A DNA stretch of 64,000 bases from Flavobacterium tistrianum. Lineage in GTDB: Bacteria; Bacteroidota; Bacteroidia; Flavobacteriales; Flavobacteriaceae. The number at the start of each line of letters is the position of its first letter. Position 1 is the stretch's first letter. The position numbers and the translations under genes were made by a program. Under the pieces are notes generated by a model. That model made no database searches. It was given only the letters and a program-made list of their open reading frames with translations, and had not been told where the DNA came from. The stretch covers positions 186,001-250,000 of the forward strand of contig NZ_QJRH01000069.1 of NCBI RefSeq assembly GCF_003254545.1, in the 5' to 3' direction. Below are positions 7,903 through 16,054 of the stretch, piece after piece.

Positions 7903-8952
7903 TTAAATATCAAATTCAATTCTAAATTCGGCGCCTTTATTTTTTCCTTTACTTGATGCTGTCAGTTGTCCTTTATTTCTTTCAATGATTTTTTTGCACA
8001 AATAAAGTCCAATTCCCGTAGAACCTTCGCTTGCAGTTCCAAGTCGGCTCATTTTGGTGAATTTTTTAAATAATTCTTCAATCTGATTTTTATCAAAGCC
8101 TATTCCGTGATCTTTTACTGTTATAATCAATTTTGATTTTTCTGAAAAGATTCTGACTTTTATTTCGCTTTCAAAATAAGAAAACTTAATCGCGTTGCTG
8201 ATTAGATTTACTAAAACCTGAATCAAAAGTCCTTCATCTATTCTTAGTCTAGCTTCTGAACATTCTATTGTTAAATCCAGTCTTATATTTTTGTCTAATA
8301 ATCTTTGCTCCACTTGTTCATTAATAAAAGGAAGAATATTAGAGAATACAATCATTTTAGCATCTGGACTTACTTTTGCAACATCGTCTTGTTCTTTTAG
8401 CAGTTTAATAAAGTTCTCGATATATCTAAACTGAAGATCAGTCGATTCGCAAATCAATTCGGCTAGATTCTTGACCGATTCTGATGGATTTTCGCTAATG
8501 ATCAATTGAGCCAAAGCTTGCGGATTTCCAGCAAAATTCTTCAAATCGTGCGAAAGCATATAGATTAAATCCTGTTTTTCATTAATAAAATTCTCAGCTT
8601 CATTAATAGATTCCTGTATGTTGCACAACAAAAGTCCCGCTTCATCAGTATATTCTGTTGGCAGATCAGACAATTTTCTTGAAGTTCTGTAGTCGTCCAA
8701 AGCTTTTGAAGCCTTAGCAATAGGATTTATCAACTTATTTAAAACCAAAAGTGTTATTGCCGTTGCCAGCAATGTCATAATTAAAGAAAAAACAAGAATT
8801 GAAGTCGATGATACCTCATGTTCAAAAAATAAAACAAAAAACAAAATTCCAATTAACGGAATATGAATACCTATGAAAGCAACAAATAGGAATTTAAAAG
8901 CATAACTTTTTTTAAGAAAGCTGATTTGTGAGAGTTTATGATACAAATTCAT
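7903..8952 (-). CDS. Membrane sensor histidine kinase
   Basis: 349-residue inner-membrane kinase. Two transmembrane helices (about residues 20-43 and 52-72) with almost no periplasmic loop, a HAMP-like linker (NPIAKASKALDDYRT), then a HisKA domain with H-box YMLSHDLKNFAGNP (about H135) and a HATPase domain with N-box NLISNAIKF, G1 DHGIGFD and G2 TGIGLYLCKKI. The small loop suggests it senses something in the membrane or cytoplasm. No response regulator is adjacent, so its partner is unknown. Confidence 0.88.
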   Translation of the reverse strand: MNLYHKLSQISFLKKSYAFKFLFVAFIGIHIPLIGILFFVLFFEHEVSSTSILVFSLIMTLLATAITLLVLNKLINPIAKASKALDDYRTSRKLSDLPTEYTDEAGLLLCNIQESINEAENFINEKQDLIYMLSHDLKNFAGNPQALAQLIISENPSESVKNLAELICESTDLQFRYIENFIKLLKEQDDVAKVSPDAKMIVFSNILPFINEQVEQRLLDKNIRLDLTIECSEARLRIDEGLLIQVLVNLISNAIKFSYFESEIKVRIFSEKSKLIITVKDHGIGFDKNQIEELFKKFTKMSRLGTASEGSTGIGLYLCKKIIERNKGQLTASSKGKNKGAEFRIEFDI

Positions 8953-9077
8953 AAAAAAATGAGACTAAGCGTAGGTTAATAGCTATTTTTACTGAGGTAA
9001 TTGCCAAAACAAAATTAACTTTTATCGCCAATTAAACTAATATTTTGAAGAATTTCTAAATTTTTTCAAAAATTAAA

Positions 9078-9107
9078 TTTGTAAAAGTTTTCAAAGGCTT
9101 ATTTTTG
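9078..9107 (+). promoter_or_regulatory. Promoter of rlmD; transcript may be leaderless
   Basis: TTTG (9078-9081), an 18-nt spacer and TATTTTTG (9100-9107) fit the Bacteroidetes TTTG/TANNTTTG promoter. The last base lies 4 nt before the ATG at 9112, so transcription would start at or near the start codon. Confidence 0.7.
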
Positions 9108-9111
9108 CGCT

Positions 9112-10524
9112 ATGGGAAGAAAAAATACAGACAAAGTTGTCTTTCATCAAATTCAAGTTCTTGATGCTGGTGCAAAAGGGGTTTCAGTAGCCAAAGCACC
9201 TGACGGAAAAGTAATCTTTATTCCGAATGTGGTACCTGGAGATGTTGTAGACGTACAGACATTAAAAAAAAGAAAGGCTTATTACGAAGGTAAAGCTGTA
9301 AAATTTCATGAATTATCTGAATATAGAGTAGAGCCAATCTGCGAGCATTTTGGAGTGTGTGGAGGCTGTAAATGGCAGAATATGAAATATAGCCAACAGC
9401 TTGCATTTAAACAAAATGAAGTTAAAAATCATTTACAAAGAATAGGAAAAATAGAGCTTCCAGAATTTGAAGATATTTTAGGTTCTGAGAAACAGTTCTT
9501 TTATAGAAATAAAATGGAATTTTCTTTTTCTAACAGCCGTTGGCTTACAGAAAAAGAAATTGGAAGTACTGAAGATTTAGGAAACAGAAACGCTTTAGGA
9601 TTTCATATTCCGAAAATGTGGGATAAAATTCTGGACATCAACAAATGCCATCTGCAAGAAGATCCTTCAAATGCTATTCGTAACGAAATCAGAGCTTTTG
9701 CAAATGAGCATAATTTAGCGTTTTTTAATCCTAGAGAACATTCTGGATTATTGAGAACCGTTATGATTCGTACTGTTTCGACAGGAGAAATTATGGTATT
9801 AATTCAGTTTTTTGAAGATGACAAAGAAAACAGAGAATTAATTCTTGACCATTTATATGAGAAGTTTCCACAAATCACTTCATTACAATATGTAGTAAAC
9901 GGAAAACAAAACGATACTATTTACGATCAAGACGTTGTTCTTTACAAAGGAAGAGATTATATCTTGGAAGAAATGGAAGGTTTAAAATTCAGCATTAATG
10001 CTAAATCTTTCTACCAGACTAATTCTGACCAAGCTTACGAATTATACAAAATAACCAGAGATTTTGCTGGTCTTACAGGAAATGAGACTGTTTATGACTT
10101 GTATACAGGAACAGGAACAATCGCTCAGTTTGTTTCTAAAAAAGCAAAAAAAGTTATTGGAGTAGAAAGTGTCCCAGAAGCTATTATTGATGCAAAAGCC
10201 AATGCAGAACGCAATAATATTACAAATTGCGAGTTTTTTGTTGGTGACATGAAAGTTGTCTTTAATGAAGCTTTTATTGCACAGCACGGAAAACCAGATG
10301 TTATTATTACAGACCCGCCTCGTGACGGAATGCATAAAGACGTAGTAGAGCAAATTTTAAAAATTGCTCCAAAAAGAGTCGTGTATGTAAGCTGTAATTC
10401 TGCCACTCAAGCACGTGATTTAGCTTTAATGGATGAAAAATACAAAGTAACGCGTGTAAGACCTGTAGATATGTTTCCGCAGACACATCATGTTGAAAAT
10501 GTTGTACTTTTAGAACTTCGATAA
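9112..10524 (+). CDS. rlmD: 23S rRNA (uracil-C5)-methyltransferase RlmD-like
   Basis: SAM-dependent methyltransferase of the RumA/TrmA family, 470 residues, acting on a uridine of 23S rRNA (U1939 in E. coli numbering for RlmD). An N-terminal TRAM domain (residues 10-70) is followed by Fe-S ligands C77, C83, C86 and C179 (CEHFGVCGGCKW ... NKCH). The SAM site is YDLYTGTGTIA (328-338), the NPPY-like motif is TDPPRDG, and the nucleophile is in VSCNSATQARD (about C428). All catalytic elements are present. Two envelope-protein genes follow at once, 7 nt downstream, and may be co-transcribed. Confidence 0.92.
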   Translation: MGRKNTDKVVFHQIQVLDAGAKGVSVAKAPDGKVIFIPNVVPGDVVDVQTLKKRKAYYEGKAVKFHELSEYRVEPICEHFGVCGGCKWQNMKYSQQLAFKQNEVKNHLQRIGKIELPEFEDILGSEKQFFYRNKMEFSFSNSRWLTEKEIGSTEDLGNRNALGFHIPKMWDKILDINKCHLQEDPSNAIRNEIRAFANEHNLAFFNPREHSGLLRTVMIRTVSTGEIMVLIQFFEDDKENRELILDHLYEKFPQITSLQYVVNGKQNDTIYDQDVVLYKGRDYILEEMEGLKFSINAKSFYQTNSDQAYELYKITRDFAGLTGNETVYDLYTGTGTIAQFVSKKAKKVIGVESVPEAIIDAKANAERNNITNCEFFVGDMKVVFNEAFIAQHGKPDVIITDPPRDGMHKDVVEQILKIAPKRVVYVSCNSATQARDLALMDEKYKVTRVRPVDMFPQTHHVENVVLLELR

Positions 10525-10531
10525 AAAATAG

Positions 10532-11068
10532 ATGAAAAAACTAATCTCTCTTTTACTTCTCTTTACTTTTGGCTTATCTAGCTGTGAGAAAGATGATATC
10601 TGTGATGCCAATACACCAACTACACCTAGATTGGTTATTACATTTTATGATATTGCAAATCCGACAAAAACTAAAAATGTCAGCAACTTAAAAGTTATTG
10701 GTGACGAAATGAAAGAGGGGATTGTTTTTAATGAAAATCTTGCAGAAGATGATCCATCAAGGTATGTCACCAATGCAAGCACCGTTATGATTCCGTTAAA
10801 AGTAAATGACAGTACAGTTACTTTCAAGTTTATTTACAATTCATTAAATCCCGCGGCGATTAATACAGACGTACTTAAATTTAACTATAGTACACAAAAT
10901 GTATATGTTTCTAGAGCATGTGGATTTAAAACTATCTTTCAGTTAAGAAACGTTCTTCCTTTTGTTCAGACTGATCCAGACGGAGATAGTATCTGGATGA
11001 CCGACGTTATTTTAGAAAACCCTAACATTGAATCTGAAAATGAAACACACATTAAAGTTTATTTCTAG
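10532..11068 (+). CDS. DUF6452-like lipoprotein
   Basis: 178-residue predicted lipoprotein: signal MKKLISLLLLFTFGLSSC, then EKDD, an acidic surface-export-like stretch. The mature domain (CDANTPTTPRLVITFYD, then beta-rich sequence with SRACGFKTIFQLRN) resembles the DUF6452 family of Bacteroidetes; the name rests on memory of the pattern. The gene starts 7 nt after rlmD and its last 29 nt overlap the next gene in another frame, so it is probably translationally coupled to it. Function is unknown; an envelope role is inferred from the outer-membrane partner. Confidence 0.78.
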   Translation: MKKLISLLLLFTFGLSSCEKDDICDANTPTTPRLVITFYDIANPTKTKNVSNLKVIGDEMKEGIVFNENLAEDDPSRYVTNASTVMIPLKVNDSTVTFKFIYNSLNPAAINTDVLKFNYSTQNVYVSRACGFKTIFQLRNVLPFVQTDPDGDSIWMTDVILENPNIESENETHIKVYF

Positions 11069-11879
11069 TCTTTCATTATTGTTTTCAATGTTTTTAGGTT
11101 ACGCTCAGGATGTTCCTGAGATTTCTAAAAATAAGGACACAATAACAGCTAAAAAGCCTCAAACAGAAAAAACTGTAAAAGCGGCAAAACCCGAAGTTCA
11201 GGAAGTTCAAAAAGACAGTGTTGTAAAAACTGATCGCTACGGACTTCGTGTTGGTGTTGACTTGTACAAACTGACCCGCGGACTTTATGATAAAGACTAT
11301 AAAGGAATCGAGTTTGTTGGAGACTGGCGCTTGACAAAAAAATACTATATAGCGGCAGAATTAGGCTATGAAGACAAAACGACAGAAGATGACCGATTAA
11401 CATCTGCGGCAAATGGAACGTATCTAAAAGCAGGTTTTGATTATAATTTTTATCAAAACTGGCTAGATATGGAAAACCTAATTACGATAGGACTTCGTGG
11501 TGGTTTTAGTTCTTTTAGTCAAGAACTGATTAATTACAAAATCTATAATCCGAATCCGTATTGGGGAGAATTACCGCCTATAACAGAAGGTCAAAAATAC
11601 AACGGACTTACAGCTACTTGGATCGAAGTTGCAATGGGATTAAAAGCGCAAGTTTTTAGAAACGTCTTTGTTGGTTTTGGCGTACAGCTTAAACTTCTGA
11701 CGACTAATAAAGAGCCTAATAATTTTGAAAACCTTTATATTCCAGGATTCAACAGAACTTACGACGGAAACTTCGGAATTGGTTTCAACTATACGGTTTC
11801 TTACTTTATTCCGATTTATAAGAAAAAAACCATGGCATCTGAAATTCAAAAAAAGGAAGAACCTAAGAAAAAGAAATAG
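11040..11879 (+). CDS. DUF6048-like outer-membrane beta-barrel protein
   Basis: About 279 residues. Signal peptide MKHTLKFISSLSLLFSMFLGYAQ, then a K/E/V-rich linker (residues 25-60), then alternating amphipathic strands (YGLRVGVDLYKL, YIAAELGYEDKT, LITIGLRGGFSS, FVGFGVQLKLLT, YDGNFGIGFNYT) as in a small outer-membrane barrel, and a lysine-rich tail. It resembles DUF6048. The ATG at 11040 is preferred because it begins the signal peptide; it overlaps the upstream lipoprotein gene by 29 nt. The function is unknown; the pair may be a two-part outer-membrane assembly. Confidence 0.78.
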   Translation: MKHTLKFISSLSLLFSMFLGYAQDVPEISKNKDTITAKKPQTEKTVKAAKPEVQEVQKDSVVKTDRYGLRVGVDLYKLTRGLYDKDYKGIEFVGDWRLTKKYYIAAELGYEDKTTEDDRLTSAANGTYLKAGFDYNFYQNWLDMENLITIGLRGGFSSFSQELINYKIYNPNPYWGELPPITEGQKYNGLTATWIEVAMGLKAQVFRNVFVGFGVQLKLLTTNKEPNNFENLYIPGFNRTYDGNFGIGFNYTVSYFIPIYKKKTMASEIQKKEEPKKKK

Positions 11880-11888
11880 TTTTTTTTT

Positions 11889-12027
11889 AAAGGAGCTAAG
11901 GTCCTGAGGCACTAAGATTCTAAGGTTTAAAAAAAGGCAAATTCAAAAAATTGAATTTGCCTTTTTTTTATTTTTATGATTTCAAGCTCGAAACTTAGAA
12001 CCTTAGCAGCTTAGAACCTCAGTACCT
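11889..12027. repeat. Imperfect inverted repeat, family G, around a terminator
   Basis: Outer arms (AGGTCCTGAGGCACTAAG on the left, CTTAGAACCTCAGTACCT on the right) are made of degenerate CTAAG/CTTAG words and enclose the hairpin at 11931-11967. It has the same nested layout as the family A repeats but different words. Confidence 0.65.
11931..11967. terminator. Strong bidirectional terminator
   Basis: A 16-bp perfect stem (AAAAAGGCAAATTCAA against its complement) with a 4-nt A loop and T-runs on both strands, between the outer-membrane protein gene and the convergent racemase gene. Confidence 0.9.
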
Positions 12028-12030
12028 AAA

Positions 12031-12723
12031 CTAACTTAACTGAAAATTAATTGCAGCTTGTGTATGTATTAAAGTAGTATCAAAAATTGGGACATTTAAG
12101 TCGCCTTCTTTTATTACCAGCGGAATTTCAGTACATCCTAAAATTATTCCTTCTGCTCCGTTTTTTATCAATTCATTCGCAATTTCTAGATAACGTTTTT
12201 TCGTTTCCTCCTTTGCAATTCCTCTTCCTAACTCTTCGAAAATAGTGTAATGAATAAAATCCTTTACTTCTTCATTCTCAGGAATTATCGTTTCAATTCC
12301 TTTTTCAGCCAATTTATCTTTGAAGAAATCCAATTCCATTGTAAATTTGGTTCCTAACAGACCTACTTTTTTCAGCTGTTTTTTCTCGATTTCAATCGCT
12401 GTTTCTTCGGCAATATGAATAAGAGGAATATCAATAGCCTGCTGCAATCTATCAGCAACGAGATGCATGGTATTGGCACATAAAAGAATAGCTTCTGCCC
12501 CACCCGATTTTAAAACTTCTGCCGCTTTCAAAAGCATATTAAAAGTCGAATCCCAATCGTTGGCATCGTTATTCTTTTTAATATCGGCATAATTAAAAGA
12601 GTAAATTAAACACTCAGAGAAATTCAATCCGCCGAGCTTTTCATTAATTCCTTTATTAATCAAGGTATAATAATCAGAGGTAGAAACCCAGCTGATTCCG
12701 CCAATAAGTCCAATTTTCCTCAT
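12031..12723 (-). CDS. Aspartate/glutamate racemase family protein
   Basis: PLP-independent amino-acid racemase of the Asp/Glu racemase superfamily, 230 residues. The two catalytic cysteines are present: C82 in LLCANTMH and C197 in ILGCTEIPLV; the N-terminus MRKIGLIGGISWVST is typical. The AspR/YgeA-like branch is more likely than MurI because of the CANTMH and GCTE contexts and the lack of a cell-wall gene nearby. The small membrane-protein gene 12 nt upstream on the same strand may share its transcript. Confidence 0.88.
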   Translation of the reverse strand: MRKIGLIGGISWVSTSDYYTLINKGINEKLGGLNFSECLIYSFNYADIKKNNDANDWDSTFNMLLKAAEVLKSGGAEAILLCANTMHLVADRLQQAIDIPLIHIAEETAIEIEKKQLKKVGLLGTKFTMELDFFKDKLAEKGIETIIPENEEVKDFIHYTIFEELGRGIAKEETKKRYLEIANELIKNGAEGIILGCTEIPLVIKEGDLNVPIFDTTLIHTQAAINFQLS

Positions 12724-12735
12724 ATGTTTTCTAGA

Positions 12736-12972
12736 TTATTCAATCTCTTTGATTCCTTTTATAAAAAGCCATTTCATAAAAAGCTTTTCACCATCTTTGG
12801 TTCTCACAGCTTGAAATTTAGGTCCAATAATAGTCCCGATTACAAATGCCGTCATCGGAATCCAGATTCCTGTTAATCCTGTATAAGCAGCAATCAAATA
12901 TCTAAATGCAAGAAATAAGATTGCAAAAGCTGCCAATTGGTATAAAAAAGCTCGTAGTTGTAGTTTTGACAT
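12736..12972 (-). CDS. Small two-helix membrane protein
   Basis: About 78 residues beginning MSKLQLRAFLYQLAAF, with two hydrophobic helices (about 8-24 and 32-51) and a basic C-terminus ending WLFIKGIKEIE. The family is not recognised. The ATG at 12972 is chosen; 7 extra codons to 12993 are possible but read through repeat sequence. It precedes the racemase gene by 12 nt. Confidence 0.7.
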   Translation of the reverse strand: MSKLQLRAFLYQLAAFAILFLAFRYLIAAYTGLTGIWIPMTAFVIGTIIGPKFQAVRTKDGEKLFMKWLFIKGIKEIE

Positions 12973-12984
12973 TTTTTTATTTTT

Positions 12985-13164
12985 AAGGTTCAAAGTTGCA
13001 AAGGCTCAGAGGGGCAAAGTTTTTTCACTTTGCGGTTTTTAAAGCTTTGCTCTTTTAACGGATAATAAATTATATTTTTAGTACTCTTTTTTCAGATTAA
13101 AGTTTCGGTTTTCTAAACGACAAAGTATTTCACTTTGTCCCTTTGAACCTTTGTTACTTTGCAC
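12985..13164. repeat. Intergenic repeat, family A
   Basis: Words such as AAGGTTCAAAG, GGCAAAGTTTTTTCACTTTG and CACTTTGTCCCTTTGAACC are arranged as an imperfect inverted repeat across the whole spacer between the membrane-protein gene and the THUMP methyltransferase gene. No gene is seen within it. Confidence 0.7.
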
Positions 13165-14328
13165 CTATTCAGAAACCTGAAATTTCGTTCTCTTACTTCC
13201 TTCGTACATTTCGTATTTTACCAAACGCGCTTCAAGGCTTCCGTTGAAAAGTTTGATTTTTCTTGAAGGTTTTAATCCGACGAATTTTAAAGCTTCTAGA
13301 TTAGCCGTGATAAACCAAGCGTTGGTTCCTGGATAATTTTTCTTTAAAGTGTCTCCAATATTCGCATAAAATCTTTCCATGTGAATATCTAAACGTTCAT
13401 CATAAGGCGGATTAAAAACAATATGAAGCTTTCCTTCCGTTTCTTTTTCTGTATCAAAGAAATTCTCTTCGTAAACTTTAATATAATCTTCTAAATTGGC
13501 ATTTCTGATATTATCTTTAGCTTTACTAACCGCACTTGGCGCTTTATCAAAACCTTTAATAGTATAATGAAATTCTCTAGTCTTTTTCATTAAACTGTCA
13601 ACAATCTTATCAAAAAGATCATTATCCCAATCTTTCCATTTTTCAAAAGCAAATTCTCTTCTGTTAATGTTTGCTGGAATGTTGCAAGCAATCATAGCCG
13701 CCTCTGCCAAGAAAGTTCCAGAACCGCACATTGGATCTAGAAAATGGCTTTGTCCATCCCATCCAGATAACAATAGAATTCCTGCTGCCAAAACCTCATT
13801 AATTGGCGCAATATTCGTAGCCGTTCTATAACCACGCTGATGAAGCGAAGCTCCAGAAGTATCTAAAGCTACAGAAACCTGATCTTTATCGATGTGAATA
13901 TTAATACGTAAATCTGGGTATTGTTTATCGATACTTGGACGTTGTCCCGTTCTCTCTCTAAACTGATCTACAATGGCATCTTTACATTTCTGAGAAACAA
14001 ATTCAGAATGATTGAAATAAGTAGAGTGCACTGTTGTATCGATCACAAAAGTTTGGTTCGCATTTAAATATTTTGACCAGTTTAAACCCGAAATACCTTT
14101 GTACAAAGCCTGCTCATTATTGGCTCTAAGAGAATAAATTGGTTTAAGAACTTTAAGAGCTGTACGTAAAGACAAATTGGCTTTATACATAAAACCTTTA
14201 TCGCCTTTAAAGCTCACCATTCTCACGCCTTTTTCAACATCTTGAGCGCCAAGTGTGCGCAATTCTTTTTCTAATATTTCTTCAAAGCCAAAAAAACATT
14301 TGGCAATCATTTTAAAATTTTCTTCCAT
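13165..14328 (-). CDS. THUMP-domain RNA methyltransferase (RlmL N-domain-like)
   Basis: 387-residue SAM-dependent RNA methyltransferase. Residues 1-60 resemble a ferredoxin-like region (MIAKCFFGFEEILEKELR), residues about 60-160 a THUMP domain, and residues 170-370 a Rossmann methyltransferase with DPMCGSGTFLAEAAM (SAM) and the amino-methylation motif NPPYDERL. The family includes the G2445 N2-methylase half of E. coli RlmL and archaeal Trm14. No second methyltransferase domain is present, so this is the single-activity form usual in Bacteroidetes. The exact target nucleotide is inferred. Confidence 0.88.
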   Translation of the reverse strand: MEENFKMIAKCFFGFEEILEKELRTLGAQDVEKGVRMVSFKGDKGFMYKANLSLRTALKVLKPIYSLRANNEQALYKGISGLNWSKYLNANQTFVIDTTVHSTYFNHSEFVSQKCKDAIVDQFRERTGQRPSIDKQYPDLRINIHIDKDQVSVALDTSGASLHQRGYRTATNIAPINEVLAAGILLLSGWDGQSHFLDPMCGSGTFLAEAAMIACNIPANINRREFAFEKWKDWDNDLFDKIVDSLMKKTREFHYTIKGFDKAPSAVSKAKDNIRNANLEDYIKVYEENFFDTEKETEGKLHIVFNPPYDERLDIHMERFYANIGDTLKKNYPGTNAWFITANLEALKFVGLKPSRKIKLFNGSLEARLVKYEMYEGSKRTKFQVSE

Positions 14329-14414
14329 TTTTTTTCAATTAAAAAAAGCCAATCGCTATAACATTTTATTATACTGGTATAAATACGTATCGAAGCGAAA
14401 TAGTTATTTTTCGG

Positions 14415-14433
14415 CAAAAATACACTAAATTTG
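14415..14433. promoter_or_regulatory. Divergent pair of -7 elements
   Basis: CAAAAATA (14415-14422; TATTTTTG on the minus strand) and TAAATTTG (14426-14433, plus strand) are 3 nt apart in the divergent spacer. Both match TANNTTTG, but neither has a clear TTTG at the right distance. Confidence 0.35.
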
Positions 14434-14463
14434 CCGGACTTTGAATTAATTGAAATAGAATAA

Positions 14464-15228
14464 ATGTCTCAAGAACCTAACGCATCAATCCCGAATCAAG
14501 AAGACGACAATCAAAACTGGTATTCTTCATGGTTTGACACGCCATATTATCACATTCTTTATAAGGATCGTAATTATCGTGAAGCTCAGGTTTTCATGGA
14601 CAATTTAACGCATTACCTTAACTTGCCAGAAAAAGCAAAAGTTTTGGATTTAGCGTGCGGAAAAGGCCGTCATTCTATTTATTTAAATCAATTAGGCTAC
14701 GATGTTTTAGGAGCAGATTTGTCTGAAAACAGTATTGCCGAAGCCAGCAAAAACAGTAACGAAACACTGCATTTTAAAGTCCATGATATGCGCGAGCCGT
14801 TTGAAGAAAAGTTCGACGCTATTTTCAACCTTTTCACTAGTTTTGGCTATTTTGAAAGCGATGACGATAATCTGACAACCTTAAAAGCAATCAAAGAAAG
14901 CTTATCTGAATACGGTTTTGCGGTTATCGATTTCATGAACGTAGCAAACGTTATTGAAAACCTTGTACCCCAAGAAGTAAAAACCGTTGATGAAATTGAT
15001 TTTCACATTAAAAGATATGTTGAAGACGGACATATTTTCAAAGAAATTGATTTTGAAGACAAAGGCAGAAAATATCATTTTACAGAAAAAGTAAAAGCAC
15101 TAACTTTGAAAGACTTTCAGGATCTAATGGACGAAGCTGGAATTTTCCTGCTGGACATTTTTGGAGACTATAAACTCAAAAAATTCCATAAAACTGAAAG
15201 CGAAAGATTAATCATGATTTTTAAATAA
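14464..15228 (+). CDS. Class I SAM-dependent methyltransferase
   Basis: 254-residue soluble methyltransferase with motif I VLDLACGKGRHSIYLNQLG (about residues 60-78) and acidic motif II VLGADLSENSI. The N-terminus contains WYSSWFDTPYYHILYKDR, a pattern of a common Bacteroidetes group annotated only as class I methyltransferase. No partner gene suggests a substrate. It is likely monocistronic; an 18-bp inverted repeat follows. Confidence 0.85.
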   Translation: MSQEPNASIPNQEDDNQNWYSSWFDTPYYHILYKDRNYREAQVFMDNLTHYLNLPEKAKVLDLACGKGRHSIYLNQLGYDVLGADLSENSIAEASKNSNETLHFKVHDMREPFEEKFDAIFNLFTSFGYFESDDDNLTTLKAIKESLSEYGFAVIDFMNVANVIENLVPQEVKTVDEIDFHIKRYVEDGHIFKEIDFEDKGRKYHFTEKVKALTLKDFQDLMDEAGIFLLDIFGDYKLKKFHKTESERLIMIFK

Positions 15229-15233
15229 ATTGG

Positions 15234-15289
15234 TTAATCGTTTAATTGTTTAACCGTTTAATCGGAAGCAAAAACAATTAAACGATTAA
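15234..15289. repeat. Inverted repeat, family B
   Basis: Perfect 18-bp arms TTAATCGTTTAATTGTTT (15234-15251) and its complement (15272-15289), with an extra half-copy after it. The same family recurs at 51691-51805. Confidence 0.8.
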
Positions 15290-15315
15290 ACGAATCAACG
15301 GTTAAACAAATATAA

Positions 15316-15984
15316 ATGAACTATTTATTACCTTTATTTTCTGTACTTTTAGGATATAGCGCGGCTTTGTTTATAAAACCCGAAAACAAAACCAATTTAA
15401 AATTGCTGCTGGCTTTTAGCGGTTCTTTTTTATTGTCATTGACCGTAATGCATCTTCTTCCAGAAGTTTACGAATCACACAATCATAATATCGGAATCTT
15501 TATAATGGTCGGGATTTTATTCCAGATTGTACTAGAGTTCTTCTCAAAAGGTGCCGAACACGGACATGTTCACGGACATGCAAAAATGTCTCAGATTCCG
15601 TGGCTACTGTTTATTAGTCTTTGCATTCATGCCTTTTTAGAAGGTTTTCCAGTAAGCCATCATCACGGTTTAGCAGTCGGAATTGCCATTCATCATTTGC
15701 CAATTGCTGTAATCTTAACGACATTTTTCATTAATGCCGATTTAAATAAAAAAGCCATTTTTGCTTTCATGGTGACCTTTGCCATCATGACGCCACTTGG
15801 AACAATCGCTTCAGAATATTTACCCTTTTTAAGTAAATATTACACCGAAATAACAGCCATCGTAATTGGTATTTTATTCCATATTTCCTCAACAATTATT
15901 TTCGAAAGCAGCGAAGGGCACAAATTCAATATTGCCAAAGTTTCTATGATTGTTCTCGGAATTTTATTGGCATTCTTTTTATAA
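15316..15984 (+). CDS. ZIP family metal transporter
   Basis: 222-residue inner-membrane transporter, about 7-8 hydrophobic helices, probably importing Zn2+ or another divalent metal. A His-rich cytoplasmic loop (EHGHVHGHAKM, about residues 76-86) precedes the metal-site helices: HAFLEGFPVSHHHGLAVG and AIHHLPIAV, the latter matching the ZIP HH-P motif. The length is at the short end for the family but all core helices appear present. No Zur-like regulator is adjacent. Confidence 0.88.
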   Translation: MNYLLPLFSVLLGYSAALFIKPENKTNLKLLLAFSGSFLLSLTVMHLLPEVYESHNHNIGIFIMVGILFQIVLEFFSKGAEHGHVHGHAKMSQIPWLLFISLCIHAFLEGFPVSHHHGLAVGIAIHHLPIAVILTTFFINADLNKKAIFAFMVTFAIMTPLGTIASEYLPFLSKYYTEITAIVIGILFHISSTIIFESSEGHKFNIAKVSMIVLGILLAFFL

Positions 15985-15990
15985 TTTTTT

Positions 15991-16054
15991 AATTAGAAAA
16001 TGTGTCAATTAGAAAATTATCTCATTATCCAATTGACACATTGGCTCATTAATT
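15991..16054. repeat. Inverted repeat, family C, overlapping a stop codon
   Basis: Core arms AATGTGTCAATT (15999-16010) and AATTGACACATT (16031-16042) pair perfectly; outer AATTAG/AATTA words extend it. The right arm includes the stop codon of the receptor gene that ends at 16049. Confidence 0.7.
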
